This document shows positions 42,705 through 52,098 of a DNA stretch of 64,000 nucleotides, piece after piece; position 1 is the first letter of the stretch, and the number at the start of each line of letters is the position of its first letter. The stretch lies in contig NZ_CP058559.1 in assembly GCF_014467015.1 (NCBI RefSeq), forward strand, positions 992,001 through 1,056,000, given 5' to 3'. This DNA is from Alkalicella caledoniensis. Its GTDB lineage: Bacteria; Bacillota; Proteinivoracia; Proteinivoracales; Proteinivoracaceae. The notes beneath the pieces are model-generated. The model was not told the DNA's origin and did no database searches. It saw only the letters and a program-made list of their open reading frames with translations. A program made the translations under genes and the position numbers.

Positions 42705-44165
42705 TTAAACTAGGTGCAGCTGATTGTCCTTTATATCATAAACTACATCAGCCACGTTATCTATTAGTCCCTTGTCATGGGATACAAACACAATTGTTCC
42801 TTTATAGTCTTTCATAAGACGTTCCAACGCTTCTATGCTGGGCAAATCTAGGAAATTGCTGGGTTCATCCATGAGCAGTATATTGTATGGTCCTAGTAGC
42901 ATTTTAGCGATCAATAGCTTTATAATTTCCCCGCCACTTAGTACAGATAACTTTTTAGAGATATCTGTCTGTGCAAAGCCCATTGATGCCAGCACAGAAC
43001 GGATCTCAGAAGTATTGTAATCACAGTCTTGGGTCATAAATTCGATGATACCCAGCGCTTGGTTATACTTATAACCATTTTGAGCAAAGTAACCCATCAT
43101 AGCTTTGGGTGAGACTGTGATACCATCTTCTTGATTTAGGATCATCTTTAATAGGGTGGTTTTTCCTGTTCCGTTGCCTCCTGTCAAGGCTACTTTTGAG
43201 CCCAGAGGTATATTAAATGAGGCATTATCAAATAGTAGCTTGCCCCCTAATTGTTTAGTTATTTCTGAACCAATGATGGGGTATGGGTTATGGAGCTGTA
43301 GTGCTTTACTTTGTCGGAATCGAATTGAACGGGTGTTTTCAGGAGCTTCTACATCACCTAAGGCCTCTATCCTATTCTCAATGGATTTAGCAGCATTATA
43401 TAGCTTTTTCTGCTTACTTCCAGTTGGTTTCTGGTGCCCTAATCGTCCCGCACTTTGAGTGTTTTTCTTTTTAGCACCGCTATTTGCCTTTTGCTCTATT
43501 TTATTCGCTTGTTTTCGCTTTTCCTCTACAGCTTTTTGTAGTCTGTCCCGTTCAGCAACAAAACGTTGATATTTTACAGTTTCATTTTGGTGTTCTTCCT
43601 CTTTTTGTCGAACATAATCAGAATAGTTACCCCAGTATTCTGTGATTCTGCCATTCTTTAGTTCCCATATTTTATCCACTACCTCATCAAGGAAATAACG
43701 GTCATGGCTTACTACCAGTAGGGCTCCAGTATAGTATTTTAGTTGCCCAATTAAAAACTCTGTCCCTTCACTATCCAAGTGAGATGTGGGTTCATCGGCA
43801 AAAATACCATGTACTTGTTCTGATAAAGCTTGAGCTATTTTAAGCCTTGTTTCTTCTCCACCACTCATGTTCTGCAAATTTACTTCTTTTACACCCATTT
43901 TGCCCATAAGTGAAAAGTCTTTAACTTCTGTATTACTTACTTGGTCTAGCTGGGGCACATATGCAAATCTACCTAATCGATTAATTTTACATCCTGGAAG
44001 TTCTATTTCCCCCAAAAGAATCTTTAGTAGCGTGCTTTTCCCTGAACCATTGGCGCCTACCAATCCAATTCTATGGTAATCGTATATTTCTATGTCCTTT
44101 ATATCTAAAATATCCTTACCTGAGTATTCTACACAGATATCTTTTCCTTTTATTAACAATTCCAT
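42705..44165 (-). CDS. Msr(D)-like ABC-F ribosome-protection ATPase
   Basis: A 486-residue soluble protein with two ATPase domains and no membrane part. Domain 1 has [20 protein letters not shown] (Walker A), [18 protein letters not shown] (signature), [12 protein letters not shown] (Walker B). Domain 2 has [34 protein letters not shown] and [12 protein letters not shown]. The linker between is long and basic ([25 protein letters not shown]). Length and many stretches ([44 protein letters not shown]) follow Msr(D). Such proteins bind the ribosome E site and displace macrolides. The leader encodes two short peptides and several hairpins. No mef gene precedes it; the Mef-like gene is 9 kb away. 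Confidence 0.92.
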   Translation of the reverse strand: MELLIKGKDICVEYSGKDILDIKDIEIYDYHRIGLVGANGSGKSTLLKILLGEIELPGCKINRLGRFAYVPQLDQVSNTEVKDFSLMGKMGVKEVNLQNMSGGEETRLKIAQALSEQVHGIFADEPTSHLDSEGTEFLIGQLKYYTGALLVVSHDRYFLDEVVDKIWELKNGRITEYWGNYSDYVRQKEEEHQNETVKYQRFVAERDRLQKAVEEKRKQANKIEQKANSGAKKKNTQSAGRLGHQKPTGSKQKKLYNAAKSIENRIEALGDVEAPENTRSIRFRQSKALQLHNPYPIIGSEITKQLGGKLLFDNASFNIPLGSKVALTGGNGTGKTTLLKMILNQEDGITVSPKAMMGYFAQNGYKYNQALGIIEFMTQDCDYNTSEIRSVLASMGFAQTDISKKLSVLSGGEIIKLLIAKMLLGPYNILLMDEPSNFLDLPSIEALERLMKDYKGTIVFVSHDKGLIDNVADVVYDIKDNQLHLV

Positions 44166-44173
44166 TTTCTATT

Positions 44174-44236
44174 CCTCCTGTCTAAATCGCATGTTTCCTT
44201 ATAAGTATTCGCAGGGAAAATCCTGCGATTGACAGG
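44174..44236 (-). promoter_or_regulatory. Hairpin covering the msr ribosome binding site
   Basis: On the minus strand CCTGTC (44236-44231) and ATCGCA (44229-44224) can pair with TGCGAT (44191-44186) and GACAGG (44182-44177), which overlaps the AGGAGG site (44179-44174) of msr. A competing short hairpin TCGCAGG/CCTGCGA (44228-44209) uses the same ATCGCAGG segment. Two exclusive folds behind a leader peptide are the hallmark of erm-type translational attenuation. Confidence 0.7.
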
Positions 44237-44241
44237 GTTGA

Positions 44242-44283
44242 TTATATATAGATATAGAACATGATTCTTGCTGTATTGAACAT
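44242..44283 (-). CDS. Leader peptide 2 of the msr gene (13 codons)
   Basis: ATG at 44283, 7 nt after GGGAGG, encodes MFNTARIMFYIYI and a stop. It ends just before the hairpin that masks the msr ribosome site. A ribosome stalled on this peptide would cover the first arm and could expose the site. It lies downstream of both terminators. Confidence 0.65.
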   Translation of the reverse strand: MFNTARIMFYIYI

Positions 44284-44311
44284 AGTCTTACCTCCCTTTA
44301 TTTTTGAAATT

Positions 44312-44350
44312 AAAAAAGCAGATCATATCCACACAGGGATTTTGATCTGC
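44312..44350 (-). terminator. Attenuator terminator 2 in the msr leader
   Basis: GCAGATC / GATCTGC (7 bp, extended by ATCC/GGAT inner pairing) followed on the minus strand by six T. It lies about 150 nt before the msr start and inside the transcript, so it must be overcome for expression. Confidence 0.8.
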
Positions 44351-44373
44351 AAATTATCGAAAAAAGCATATGA

Positions 44374-44402
44374 ATAAAAAAGGGTAACCCTAAAAGGGTA
44401 CA
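44374..44402 (-). terminator. Possible attenuator terminator 1 in the msr leader
   Basis: GTACCC / GGG-T-TAC hairpin with one bulge, followed on the minus strand by CCTTTTTTATT. Weaker than terminator 2. Further upstream CAACAAAAA (44489-44479) can pair with CTTTTTGTTG (44447-44438). Confidence 0.5.
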
Positions 44403-44495
44403 CTCCACCTATTCCATGTCATTTTCGCAATATAAGCACAACAAAAAGCCCACTGATGTGGATTGGTTTTACCTCTTTTTTGTTGAAAACTTATA

Positions 44496-44516
44496 TTAAC
44501 CGAAAAATAAAAACAT
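44496..44516 (-). CDS. Leader peptide 1 of the msr gene (6 codons)
   Basis: ATG at 44516 encodes MFLFFG and a stop, 10 nt behind AGGAGG. It closely recalls MYLIFM, the drug-sensing leader peptide of msrD in streptococci. Its place at the head of the transcript, before both terminators, suits transcription attenuation. Confidence 0.7.
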   Translation of the reverse strand: MFLFFG

Positions 44517-44550
44517 AAAATGGTGTCCTCCTTAGCACTTTGATATAAAT

Positions 44551-44579
44551 ATCATAGCATAAATGGATTAGTGTTTCAA
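44551..44579 (-). promoter_or_regulatory. Promoter of the msr leader transcript
   Basis: On the minus strand TTGAAA (44579-44574) and TATGAT (44556-44551) are 17 bp apart. The start of transcription would be near 44543, about 25 nt before leader peptide 1. Confidence 0.8.
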
Positions 44580-44681
44580 GATGATGAGTCATGCTCTGAT
44601 TTTTTTGTTAATGAGAAGGATTAGAGTGGGTCTTTAGAGAATATATTATCGTTATCTAAAAAATTGATAGGAGGTAATTTG

Positions 44682-45041
44682 ATGGGACTATTTGACTTAG
44701 TATTTTCTAAAAAGAAACAGCCGGAGGTTTCAGAGAACTCTTTCGCATTGTTCATTGTTCCAGATGAAAGTAAAAAGGATGACGAAAACATGGATATCTT
44801 TTGGTCTTACTCAGAGCAACTAGAAGATTATAGTGAAATTGGCCGTACCTATGACCTAGGGAAAGATGAATTACTGAAAGTCAATAACACTATAAGTATA
44901 GACAAAACTCCTTGCTTCATCCTCACACAGGACATTTTCTATGATGAGGAAGATATAAAAAATATGCTGTATAACCCCCTTGTCCATAGTGATAATCTTC
45001 AAGATGTTATAGATTACCTAGAACATAAAAGAAATAAATAA
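44682..45041 (+). CDS. Small conserved-looking soluble protein, unknown
   Basis: A 119-residue acidic protein: MGLFDLVFSKKKQPEVSENS, then a beta-rich segment (FALFIVPDESKKDDENMDIFW), a middle with GRTYDLGKDELLKVNNTISI, and the end IKNMLYNPLVHSDNLQDVIDYLEHK. I do not recognise the family. ATG 44682 follows AGGAGG; a frame extending to 44664 has none. It is one of four plus-strand non-IS genes and carries its own terminator. Confidence 0.7.
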   Translation: MGLFDLVFSKKKQPEVSENSFALFIVPDESKKDDENMDIFWSYSEQLEDYSEIGRTYDLGKDELLKVNNTISIDKTPCFILTQDIFYDEEDIKNMLYNPLVHSDNLQDVIDYLEHKRNK

Positions 45042-45052
45042 ACTTTAATAAA

Positions 45053-45090
45053 CTAACCCCCTCGACTAATCTTTTAGCGGAGGGGGTTAG
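45053..45090. terminator. Terminator between convergent genes
   Basis: CTAACCCCCTC / GAGGGGGTTAG (11 bp) with a 16-nt loop, between the plus-strand 44682 gene and the minus-strand chemoreceptor gene. Confidence 0.8.
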
Positions 45091-45146
45091 TGCATTAAAT
45101 GGTCATATGATTGAGCAGACCCACCATTAAGGTCCCTCTTTTTAAA

Positions 45147-47189
45147 TTAAACTTTAATTTCTGCTATTAGTGAGTGTAATTCTTGAGCTAATTTAGCCAG
45201 AGCCTGACTTGATGCAGAGATTTCCTCCATGGAGGCAGTTTGTTCCTCTGTGGCTGCAGATATGTTCTGAATTTGACCTGCAACTTCTTTAGAGGAGAGT
45301 TCCACTTCAGAAGCTGATGCAGATACTGTTTGACTTCCATTACTAACCTGCTCCACTGAATTACCCACTACTTTTATCTGTTCACTGACTGCTCGAATTA
45401 CTTCTGCAACTTCATCAAAAGAAGCATTTGCTATTTTCACAGCTTCCATTCCTTCTTTTACATGCTCAGCTGTGCCATCCATAATTCTATTTACTTCTGT
45501 TACACTATCCCTATTCTCTTGTATAATGCTAACTATGTTCAGAACTGCTGAGTTTGATTCTTCAGCAAGCTTCCTAACTTCATCTGCTACTACAGCAAAT
45601 CCTTTTCCTGCTTCACCTGCCCTTGCAGCCTCTATGGCAGCATTTAGTGCTAATAAGTTAATCTGCCTTGAAATTCCTTGTATCAGCTCTGTTATGTTAC
45701 GAATTTTATCTGAGCTTTCAGCTAACTGTTTGATTCCCTTTGTAACCTCTAAACTGCTTTCATTTATATCCTTCATTTTTGCATTTACTAAACCAATATT
45801 ATTTTTACCCTCTCCAGCTTGTCCTTGCATTTCTTGACTCATCTGTTGAATAAAAGATGCATTGGTATTTACCTCCTGGATACTAGTGGTTATCTGTTCC
45901 ATGGCTGCTGTGGTGTTTAATACCTCAGATAATTGTTTATCCGTATTGATAGCAACTTCACCAGCCGAGTTAGCTACATGCTCCGAGGCCATTGCAGCTT
46001 GTTCGGAACTTGCAGTTAGCTCTTCTGAACTTGCTGCTAGTTGCTCTGCCTTTTCATTTATGCTCTTTGTTAGACTCTGCATCGATGTAACAATTTCGTT
46101 AAACCCGGAAGCTAACGTTCCAATTTCATCACTTCTTTTTGTAAACTTTTCATCCATAAATTCAGTAAAATTCCCTGAAGCCATTCTATTACATTGAGCA
46201 GTAGCCGCAACAATAGGTGTTGTAATTCTCCTTGCCACCACTGAAACTAAGACTACCCCTATAATTAAAGCTATAATTGTAATGAGCATCAATCTACCTT
46301 TTAATGCAGGCAAAGCCCTTAAGACTTCGTCCTTAGGTACAGTTACCCCTACAATCCATGATGTGTTAGCCACTGGTGAATATCCCACGTACATTTCAGT
46401 ACCATTTAAGGTATAATGGGTAACATTTGTATCCCCTTTTACCATTTTAGTTGCTGCTTGTCCTACAAATTTATAAACCTCATCACTTTTGCCTGCTTCA
46501 ATAACATTGAACATTTCTCTAACGAAGGTTACATTTGGATGAGCAACTGTAACTCCGTTTTTATTTAACAGATATGCGTAACCTGTTTCGCCATAAGTTA
46601 TGCCATCTACTAAGTTATTAAGAAATGTGGCATCTCCCACAGCTACTAATACCCCTATTATTTCTCCTTCAACTTCTATAGGCACAGAGTATACGATAAT
46701 TACTCCCCCATTATCGTCTGTGTTTACACTTACCGTGGGATCCATAAGACCTCTTTTTCCCTTTAAGGATTCATGGTAGTATTCCCTACTGGAGACGTCA
46801 ACTATTTCACCCCTTAGTCCATAGGAGTCAGAAAGAAAAAGATTACCATTTAAGTCAGAGATTCCAATTCTTAAAAAATCCGTTCCCATGACAATTTGCA
46901 AGAGAGTATCCATTTTCCCCTGCATGTCATCATTCTCTACATCTGTCACAAACTCTCTTTGTGCTAACCCTTCCAAAAAAATAAAGTTGTTTTCAATATT
47001 AGCTGCTACGACATTACTAACATCTTCAGCTTTATAGGGTAATGACCCTTCAACCTCATCGATTAGTGCTCCCGAAGCACTGTTGTACGAAATAGTTGAT
47101 AATATAAGACTAACTACAATCAAAAGAGTAGAAAAGTACAAAATTAACTTAAAACTTAAACCTTTAAATATTTCCTTTAATTTGCTCAT
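45147..47189 (-). CDS. Methyl-accepting chemotaxis protein with dCache sensor
   Basis: About 680 residues. A membrane helix ([23 protein letters not shown]) is followed by an extracellular dCache sensor of about 250 residues ([54 protein letters not shown]), a second helix ([20 protein letters not shown]), a HAMP linker and the signalling domain with hairpin tip [36 protein letters not shown]. dCache receptors often bind amino acids or amines. ATG 47189 follows GAAGGGAG; a start 11 codons upstream has no site. No che genes are nearby. Confidence 0.93.
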   Translation of the reverse strand: MSKLKEIFKGLSFKLILYFSTLLIVVSLILSTISYNSASGALIDEVEGSLPYKAEDVSNVVAANIENNFIFLEGLAQREFVTDVENDDMQGKMDTLLQIVMGTDFLRIGISDLNGNLFLSDSYGLRGEIVDVSSREYYHESLKGKRGLMDPTVSVNTDDNGGVIIVYSVPIEVEGEIIGVLVAVGDATFLNNLVDGITYGETGYAYLLNKNGVTVAHPNVTFVREMFNVIEAGKSDEVYKFVGQAATKMVKGDTNVTHYTLNGTEMYVGYSPVANTSWIVGVTVPKDEVLRALPALKGRLMLITIIALIIGVVLVSVVARRITTPIVAATAQCNRMASGNFTEFMDEKFTKRSDEIGTLASGFNEIVTSMQSLTKSINEKAEQLAASSEELTASSEQAAMASEHVANSAGEVAINTDKQLSEVLNTTAAMEQITTSIQEVNTNASFIQQMSQEMQGQAGEGKNNIGLVNAKMKDINESSLEVTKGIKQLAESSDKIRNITELIQGISRQINLLALNAAIEAARAGEAGKGFAVVADEVRKLAEESNSAVLNIVSIIQENRDSVTEVNRIMDGTAEHVKEGMEAVKIANASFDEVAEVIRAVSEQIKVVGNSVEQVSNGSQTVSASASEVELSSKEVAGQIQNISAATEEQTASMEEISASSQALAKLAQELHSLIAEIKV

Positions 47190-47321
47190 AGTGAACTCCC
47201 TTCTAGTGTGTAAGCTTAACATATGTATATAATAGATATAATAATTACTTTGCTAATATTCGACATAAATCGTCACACACCTTTTAAATTCCCAAGCATT
47301 TCTATTGGTAAATTCTACCTA

Positions 47322-47353
47322 ATTAAAAAGGACGTCAATTTATGATTGACGTC
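47322..47353 (-). terminator. Terminator now separated from its gene by an IS
   Basis: GACGTCAAT / ATTGACGTC (9 bp, loop 5), followed on the minus strand by CCTTTTTAATT. The nearest minus-strand gene upstream is 49104-49475, on the far side of the IS1182-type insertion, so the element probably landed between that gene and its terminator. The rest of 47190-47400 shows nothing else. Confidence 0.6.
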
Positions 47354-47402
47354 ACAATTATCTTACGCTGTCTACTTTCACTATGTTCCCTTAACTGAAA
47401 AA

Positions 47403-49090
47403 GAGACAAATGAAACGTCAGACTGTGTGAGAATTAAACAATAATATATGTCTAAAATGCCTACAAAGTACTGTAAATACAGTACTTTTCCCTTTTTCTG
47501 TAGTATAATTAAGTTATAGAATATCGGAGAGGGGATTTTAAATGTCATTTATACAAGGTACAGATAGAAAGCAAAAAACAATGTTTCCTGACTGCATAGA
47601 AAATTACATAGGTGAGGATAATCCCGTTAGGGTAATTGATGAATACGTAAAACTGGTCAATATGAGTGCATTCACTAAATCAAAGGAACACCGCAGAGGT
47701 GCACCAGGATATCATCCCTCTGTTTTATTGAAGTTATATCTATATGGGTATGTAAATGGCATAAGATCATCTAGAAAGCTAGAAACAGAATCTCACAGGA
47801 ATATAGAAGTGGTTTGGCTATTACAAAAACTAAAACCTGATTTTAAAACAATAGCTGATTTCAGGAAAGAAAATAAAACTCAGCTAAAACAAGTTTTCAA
47901 GGATTTTACTAAGTTGTGTAAGGATCTCAAACTATTAGGCGAGGAATTCATAGCAATAGATGGGACTAAAATTCAAGCTAATAATTCAAAGAAGAATAAT
48001 TTCTCAAAGAAAAAAATACAAAGACACAAACAATATATCGAAGATAAGGTTAATTCCTATCTAGATTTGTTAGAAAGCAGTGACAAAGACGATTCACCTA
48101 AACTTAAGTATACACCTGAAGAAATTCAGCAAAAAATTGAAAAACTCAAGGAGCGTAAAATTAAATTTGAAGAGTTGGAAAAAAAACTACAGGATAGCGA
48201 AAGTAATGAAATATCTACAGTTGACGAAGATGCTAGGCTTATGGACAACAAAAACAATGGTGTTACTGTAGCATATAACATACAAACAGCTGTAGACTCT
48301 AAGCATAGTATTATAGTGGCATATGATGTTACAAACAATCCCGCAGATCAAGGTAATCTAAATTCACTTGCAGAAAAGGCTAAAGATATATTTGGAAAAA
48401 GGAAACTTGAAGTAGCAGCAGATAAAGGCTATTACCAAGCAGACGACCTTATGAAATGTGAGAGAAACGAAACAACAGTCTATTTGCCAAAACAGTCGTA
48501 TTCTAACGCCACAGGAGACAAAGATTTCTACGGAGATAAATTTACTTATGTGCCTGAAAAAGACTTATATATTTGTCCTTTGGGCCATGAATTACGCAGA
48601 ATAAACCACAAATCAAAAGAACCAAAAAGAATAAAATATAGAAACTACGATGCCTGTAAAAACTGTGAATCAAAAAGCAAATGCACCACTGCAGCCAAAG
48701 GCAGGATAATAAATCGGTCACCTAACCAAGATTTTTTGGATACTATAGATGCTAGAACAGAAGCAAATATGGACAAATACCTACAAAGGCAGATGATTGT
48801 TGAGCATCCTTATGGAACCATCAAAAGGACAATGAATGCTGGGTATTTTTTAACAAGAGGGATGGATTCTGTAACTACAGAGACAGCCCTAGTTTTGCTA
48901 GCCTATAATTTTAAAAGAGTAATAAATATTATAGGAGTGAAAGAACTACTAAGGATATTAGTAGCTCTTAGACCCACTTTATCATTGTATTTTTATATGT
49001 TTAAGTCATATTGCACCAAAAGACAGGAAATTTACGGCTAATCTTTGAGTTTTTAGAGATTAGCCACACAGTCTGACGTCCCCACGTCTC
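47403..49090 (+). mobile_element. IS1182-type insertion sequence, intact
   Basis: Both ends begin GAGAC and share a perfect 15-bp terminal inverted repeat, ACGTCAGACTGTGTG (47415-47429) and its complement (49065-49079), with looser pairing outside. Inside is one full transposase gene. A hairpin GGCTAATCT/AGATTAGCC (49036-49064) at the transposase stop acts as terminator. No clear target duplication is visible. A solo related end lies at 17686. Confidence 0.88.
47542..49041 (+). CDS. IS1182-family DDE transposase
   Basis: A 499-residue transposase. The N-terminal DUF772 domain reads RRGAPGYHPSVLLKLYLYGYVNGIRSSRKLE. The DDE catalytic core has FIAIDGTKIQANNSKKN (first Asp), EVAADKGYYQADDL (second Asp, about residue 297) and MIVEHPYGTIKRTMNAGYFLTRG (Glu, about 418). 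A Cys cluster CKNCESKSKCTT precedes the last motif. GGAGAGGGG precedes ATG 47542. No stop or frameshift is seen, so it may be active. Confidence 0.93.
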   Translation: MSFIQGTDRKQKTMFPDCIENYIGEDNPVRVIDEYVKLVNMSAFTKSKEHRRGAPGYHPSVLLKLYLYGYVNGIRSSRKLETESHRNIEVVWLLQKLKPDFKTIADFRKENKTQLKQVFKDFTKLCKDLKLLGEEFIAIDGTKIQANNSKKNNFSKKKIQRHKQYIEDKVNSYLDLLESSDKDDSPKLKYTPEEIQQKIEKLKERKIKFEELEKKLQDSESNEISTVDEDARLMDNKNNGVTVAYNIQTAVDSKHSIIVAYDVTNNPADQGNLNSLAEKAKDIFGKRKLEVAADKGYYQADDLMKCERNETTVYLPKQSYSNATGDKDFYGDKFTYVPEKDLYICPLGHELRRINHKSKEPKRIKYRNYDACKNCESKSKCTTAAKGRIINRSPNQDFLDTIDARTEANMDKYLQRQMIVEHPYGTIKRTMNAGYFLTRGMDSVTTETALVLLAYNFKRVINIIGVKELLRILVALRPTLSLYFYMFKSYCTKRQEIYG

Positions 49091-49103
49091 TTCCCATGTC
49101 TAT

Positions 49104-49475
49104 CTACTTCCTCCAAAATGTTGTACAGTGTGCTTTTTCTTGGATATTAAATTCTATTATTTTCTCAAGTAATGAAAAATCAACAGAGTTATCCCACTGG
49201 ATACGAAATAACTCTTTAGTATGAGTATAGCCAGCCTCCACAATTTCATGGGAAAATTGGTTAATCCCTGCATTTTCAGGTGCAACAGCTAAATGTTTTT
49301 TAGCTATGCTAAATCCAATTATAAATGTACCGTGATCTGTGAACATAGGCTGATTCCACGCAATCCTTGGGATTAATTTTGGAAATTTCTTTGTTACCCA
49401 ATCTAAAACTTCTTCCGTTCTAGCCCTATGTTCAGGTTTTTCAATACCAGTTAAATATTCTGCAAAAATTTCCAT
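49104..49475 (-). CDS. DUF1801 (YdhG-like) protein
   Basis: About 123 residues with the DUF1801 pattern: [26 protein letters not shown] at the start, [32 protein letters not shown] in the middle, and [20 protein letters not shown] at the end. The fold is known, and Bacillus relatives have been linked to iron handling; this is tentative. ATG 49475 follows TAGGAG; the frame runs 16 codons further without a site. The IS1182-type element sits just past its stop. Confidence 0.82.
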   Translation of the reverse strand: MEIFAEYLTGIEKPEHRARTEEVLDWVTKKFPKLIPRIAWNQPMFTDHGTFIIGFSIAKKHLAVAPENAGINQFSHEIVEAGYTHTKELFRIQWDNSVDFSLLEKIIEFNIQEKAHCTTFWRK

Positions 49476-49586
49476 ACGGTTCACTCCTAAAGTAAATTTT
49501 AACTGAAAGGTTTTACAAAGCAATTTCCTATACGAGATAAGGGAACTAGAAGTGAAGACAAGGGCCCATCATGGACTCTTGTCTCT

Positions 49587-51191
49587 TTATCCTTGAATGT
49601 CTCGTTTGTTGTAGCCGATGCCCCCAAGTACTGTCAGGGCTATGGCTATTATGGTTAGTATTAGAAACTTAGGGAGACTGAAATCATCTACTGGAAGCTG
49701 AGGCACGTTGCCAAATGGTGAGAGTTTTCCCATCCATTTCGGGAATTGTAGTAGATTTCCCATATATACTACCACAAAGGAGTATCCTAGATACAACCAA
49801 CTCATACCTGTCCAAGAGGGTAGCCATCCTATTAACAGCACTGCTACACCTATCATCGCCCAAATGGCAGGAAGGTAAACAAATGCCGAGCTTAGGATTG
49901 TACTTAAGGCGATTGGTTCCTCCATTACAGCAGCCGCTGCGTACCACAACCCTATTACGGACATGAACTGCATCACTACAGAAGATACAAAGGATATACT
50001 TAAATAACTTACTAGTACATTGGTTCTAGATACAGATCTTGCGTAAAGATGTTCAGTACGGCTTAGTTTTTCTTCACCTGCAAGTTTTAGGATAAACATT
50101 AACACAGGTACGGTACTTAATATTGAAATTATGGTAAATAGGAAGGTTAAGAATGTCTCTGCTAAGGTAACCCCTTCGATTTTAGGAAGCATATCAGCTA
50201 TCATACCACTTCCATCTAAAAATACTTCTATGTCTCCAAAAATCGATCCATAGGATACTCCTAATATAAACATTCCTAATACCCAGCTAATTATGGCTGT
50301 ACGTTGGAGCCTAAGAGCTAAACCTAGTGGACTTTGAAGGAAGGCAGAAGCTGACTTTCTACCTGGCTTTGCTGGTATGAATCCAGCTCCTAAGTCACGA
50401 ATTGAGGTTAGGTATAGGGCAAAAACTAGTATAGCTAAAGATGCCCCTAGAGTTAGTAATACTGGCCACCAGTAATTGTTTACAAAAACCTCTGTACGTA
50501 AAACCCAACCAAAGGGTGAAAGCATGGATATTGCAGGATTACTGGTATCACCAATAGCCCTAATCAAGTATGCAATGAGTAAAAATGTAAAGGAGTAACC
50601 GATTGTTCCCCTTGTGGTTGATGTAAGTTGAGCAAATAAAGCAGTAATAGCTAAAAAGAAGATTCCCGTAACACCTAGGGCAACACCATATAGCATTGAG
50701 CCCATAAAATCCATACCTTCTAGGCCTAAAGCTGCTAAGCCAAGCCCAACTATAACTGAAAGAAGTACATTAACTGCTATCAGTACTAGTGATATGGACG
50801 CTAGGTTGGATAAAGGGCCAACAGGTAGTGAACGTACCATCTCTATACGGCCTTCTTCTTCATCCTCCCTTGTATGACGAGTAACAAATAAAATACTCAT
50901 GATACCTACACCCAAAGCTGTGAAAAGTAACATGAAATTTGACATCATTGCTCCATCGTGATAATCATCTATTCCGTAAACAGGACCTAGCATGGCTACC
51001 ATGGCAGGGTTTTCCATGGATTCGGCCATGATTTGTCTTTCAGCCCCTGTTGTGTATAGGCCCGGTAACGCTATACCTATGAGTATTGTAATGAGAACGA
51101 TGGAAACTACCCAGATAGGTAGGCGAATCCTGTCCCTTCTTAGTATGAGTTTGGAAAGTTTCATTGTGTTGCTAAAAAGCTGCTTTGACAT
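49587..51191 (-). CDS. ABC transporter permease (multidrug/antibiotic exporter type)
   Basis: A 534-residue protein with about 12 membrane helices in two halves (LPIWVVSIVLITILIGIALPGLY, NFMLLFTALGVGIMSILFVTRHTREDEEEGRIEM, IISWVLGMFILGVSYGSIFGDI, TVPVLMFILKLAGEEKLSRTEHLYARSVSRTNVL). The paired EEE-GR-EMVRSLP and EEKLSRTEHLYARSVSR segments after each half are coupling helices typical of TnrB/ABC exporters of actinomycete drugs. Its ATG overlaps the ATPase stop by TAATG, so synthesis is coupled. The substrate is unknown. Confidence 0.88.
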   Translation of the reverse strand: MSKQLFSNTMKLSKLILRRDRIRLPIWVVSIVLITILIGIALPGLYTTGAERQIMAESMENPAMVAMLGPVYGIDDYHDGAMMSNFMLLFTALGVGIMSILFVTRHTREDEEEGRIEMVRSLPVGPLSNLASISLVLIAVNVLLSVIVGLGLAALGLEGMDFMGSMLYGVALGVTGIFFLAITALFAQLTSTTRGTIGYSFTFLLIAYLIRAIGDTSNPAISMLSPFGWVLRTEVFVNNYWWPVLLTLGASLAILVFALYLTSIRDLGAGFIPAKPGRKSASAFLQSPLGLALRLQRTAIISWVLGMFILGVSYGSIFGDIEVFLDGSGMIADMLPKIEGVTLAETFLTFLFTIISILSTVPVLMFILKLAGEEKLSRTEHLYARSVSRTNVLVSYLSISFVSSVVMQFMSVIGLWYAAAAVMEEPIALSTILSSAFVYLPAIWAMIGVAVLLIGWLPSWTGMSWLYLGYSFVVVYMGNLLQFPKWMGKLSPFGNVPQLPVDDFSLPKFLILTIIAIALTVLGGIGYNKRDIQG

Positions 51192-52084
51192 TATTGGGCA
51201 CCTCCATCTCCTTTATAATGGCGCATAAACAGGTCTTCTAAAGTAGGTGGTGCACTTTCTAATTTTACAACATCGAACTGACTAATATGTTTGATGATGT
51301 ATCCTAATTGCTCAGTGTCAGCTTGGAAAGTTATACTCTTTTCTCTCTTTTGAATATCATGAACCCCTTTAAGGTTTTCTAAGTTATCAACTGTCTTTAA
51401 TGTTTCTAGATTTATACTGGTTCTTGTTAAGTGACGTAACTCATCTAGGGTTCCTGACTCTATGATCTTTCCTTGTCGTATGATGCTTACTTTGCTGCAG
51501 AGTTTTTCCACTTCAGATAGTATATGGCTGGAAAGCAATATACTTTTGCCTTTATTTTTTATCTCCATAACGCTTTCTTCGAAAACCTTCTCCATTAGGG
51601 GATCCAATCCTGATGTGGGCTCATCGAAGATATATAAGTCTGCATCAGATGCTAAAGCGGAAATTAATGCTACCTTTTGTCTGTTTCCTTTTGAGTATGT
51701 TCTACATTTTTTTGATGGGTCTAGGTCAAACTTTTTGATAAGTTCTTCCCTACGACTTTTGTTGTCAGTTCCCCTTAGTTTAACAAATAAGTCTATAACT
51801 TCTCCGCCTGTTAGATTAGGCCACAGGTTAACATCACCTGGCACATATGCAATCCGCTTGTGGATTTCAACGGCTTCTTTCCACGCATCTTTACCAAATA
51901 TAGTTGCCTTACCTTCAGTGGCTTTTAATATTCCAAGTAATACCCTAATCGTAGTTGTTTTCCCAGCACCATTTGGTCCGATAAAACCGTAAACTTCCCC
52001 TTTTTTTACCTCTAGGTTAATTCCATCTAAAGCTGTAAATTTACCAAACTTCTTAGTTATATTACTAACCTTTAAAACTGACAT
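51191..52084 (-). CDS. ABC transporter ATP-binding protein
   Basis: A 297-residue ATPase: Walker A GFIGPNGAGKTTTIRVLLGI, Q-loop IAYVPGDVNLWPNL, signature YSKGNRQKVALISALAS, Walker B LYIFDEPTSGLDPLME, and switch His in ILLSSHILSEVEKL. The C-terminal 70 residues (SINLETLKTVDNLENLKG, ITFQADTEQLGYIIKHIS) are the extension of the DrrA-like drug-export class. It drives the permease encoded downstream. GGGGAGG precedes ATG 52084. It follows the TetR gene by 14 nt. Confidence 0.93.
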   Translation of the reverse strand: MSVLKVSNITKKFGKFTALDGINLEVKKGEVYGFIGPNGAGKTTTIRVLLGILKATEGKATIFGKDAWKEAVEIHKRIAYVPGDVNLWPNLTGGEVIDLFVKLRGTDNKSRREELIKKFDLDPSKKCRTYSKGNRQKVALISALASDADLYIFDEPTSGLDPLMEKVFEESVMEIKNKGKSILLSSHILSEVEKLCSKVSIIRQGKIIESGTLDELRHLTRTSINLETLKTVDNLENLKGVHDIQKREKSITFQADTEQLGYIIKHISQFDVVKLESAPPTLEDLFMRHYKGDGGAQ

Positions 52085-52098
52085 TTTTCAACCTCCCC

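Noticed and set aside
47331-47353. GACGTCAAT inverted repeat as an IS1182 end
   Set aside because: It lacks the ACGTCAGACTGTGTG core and is followed by a T tract on the minus strand, so a terminator fits better.
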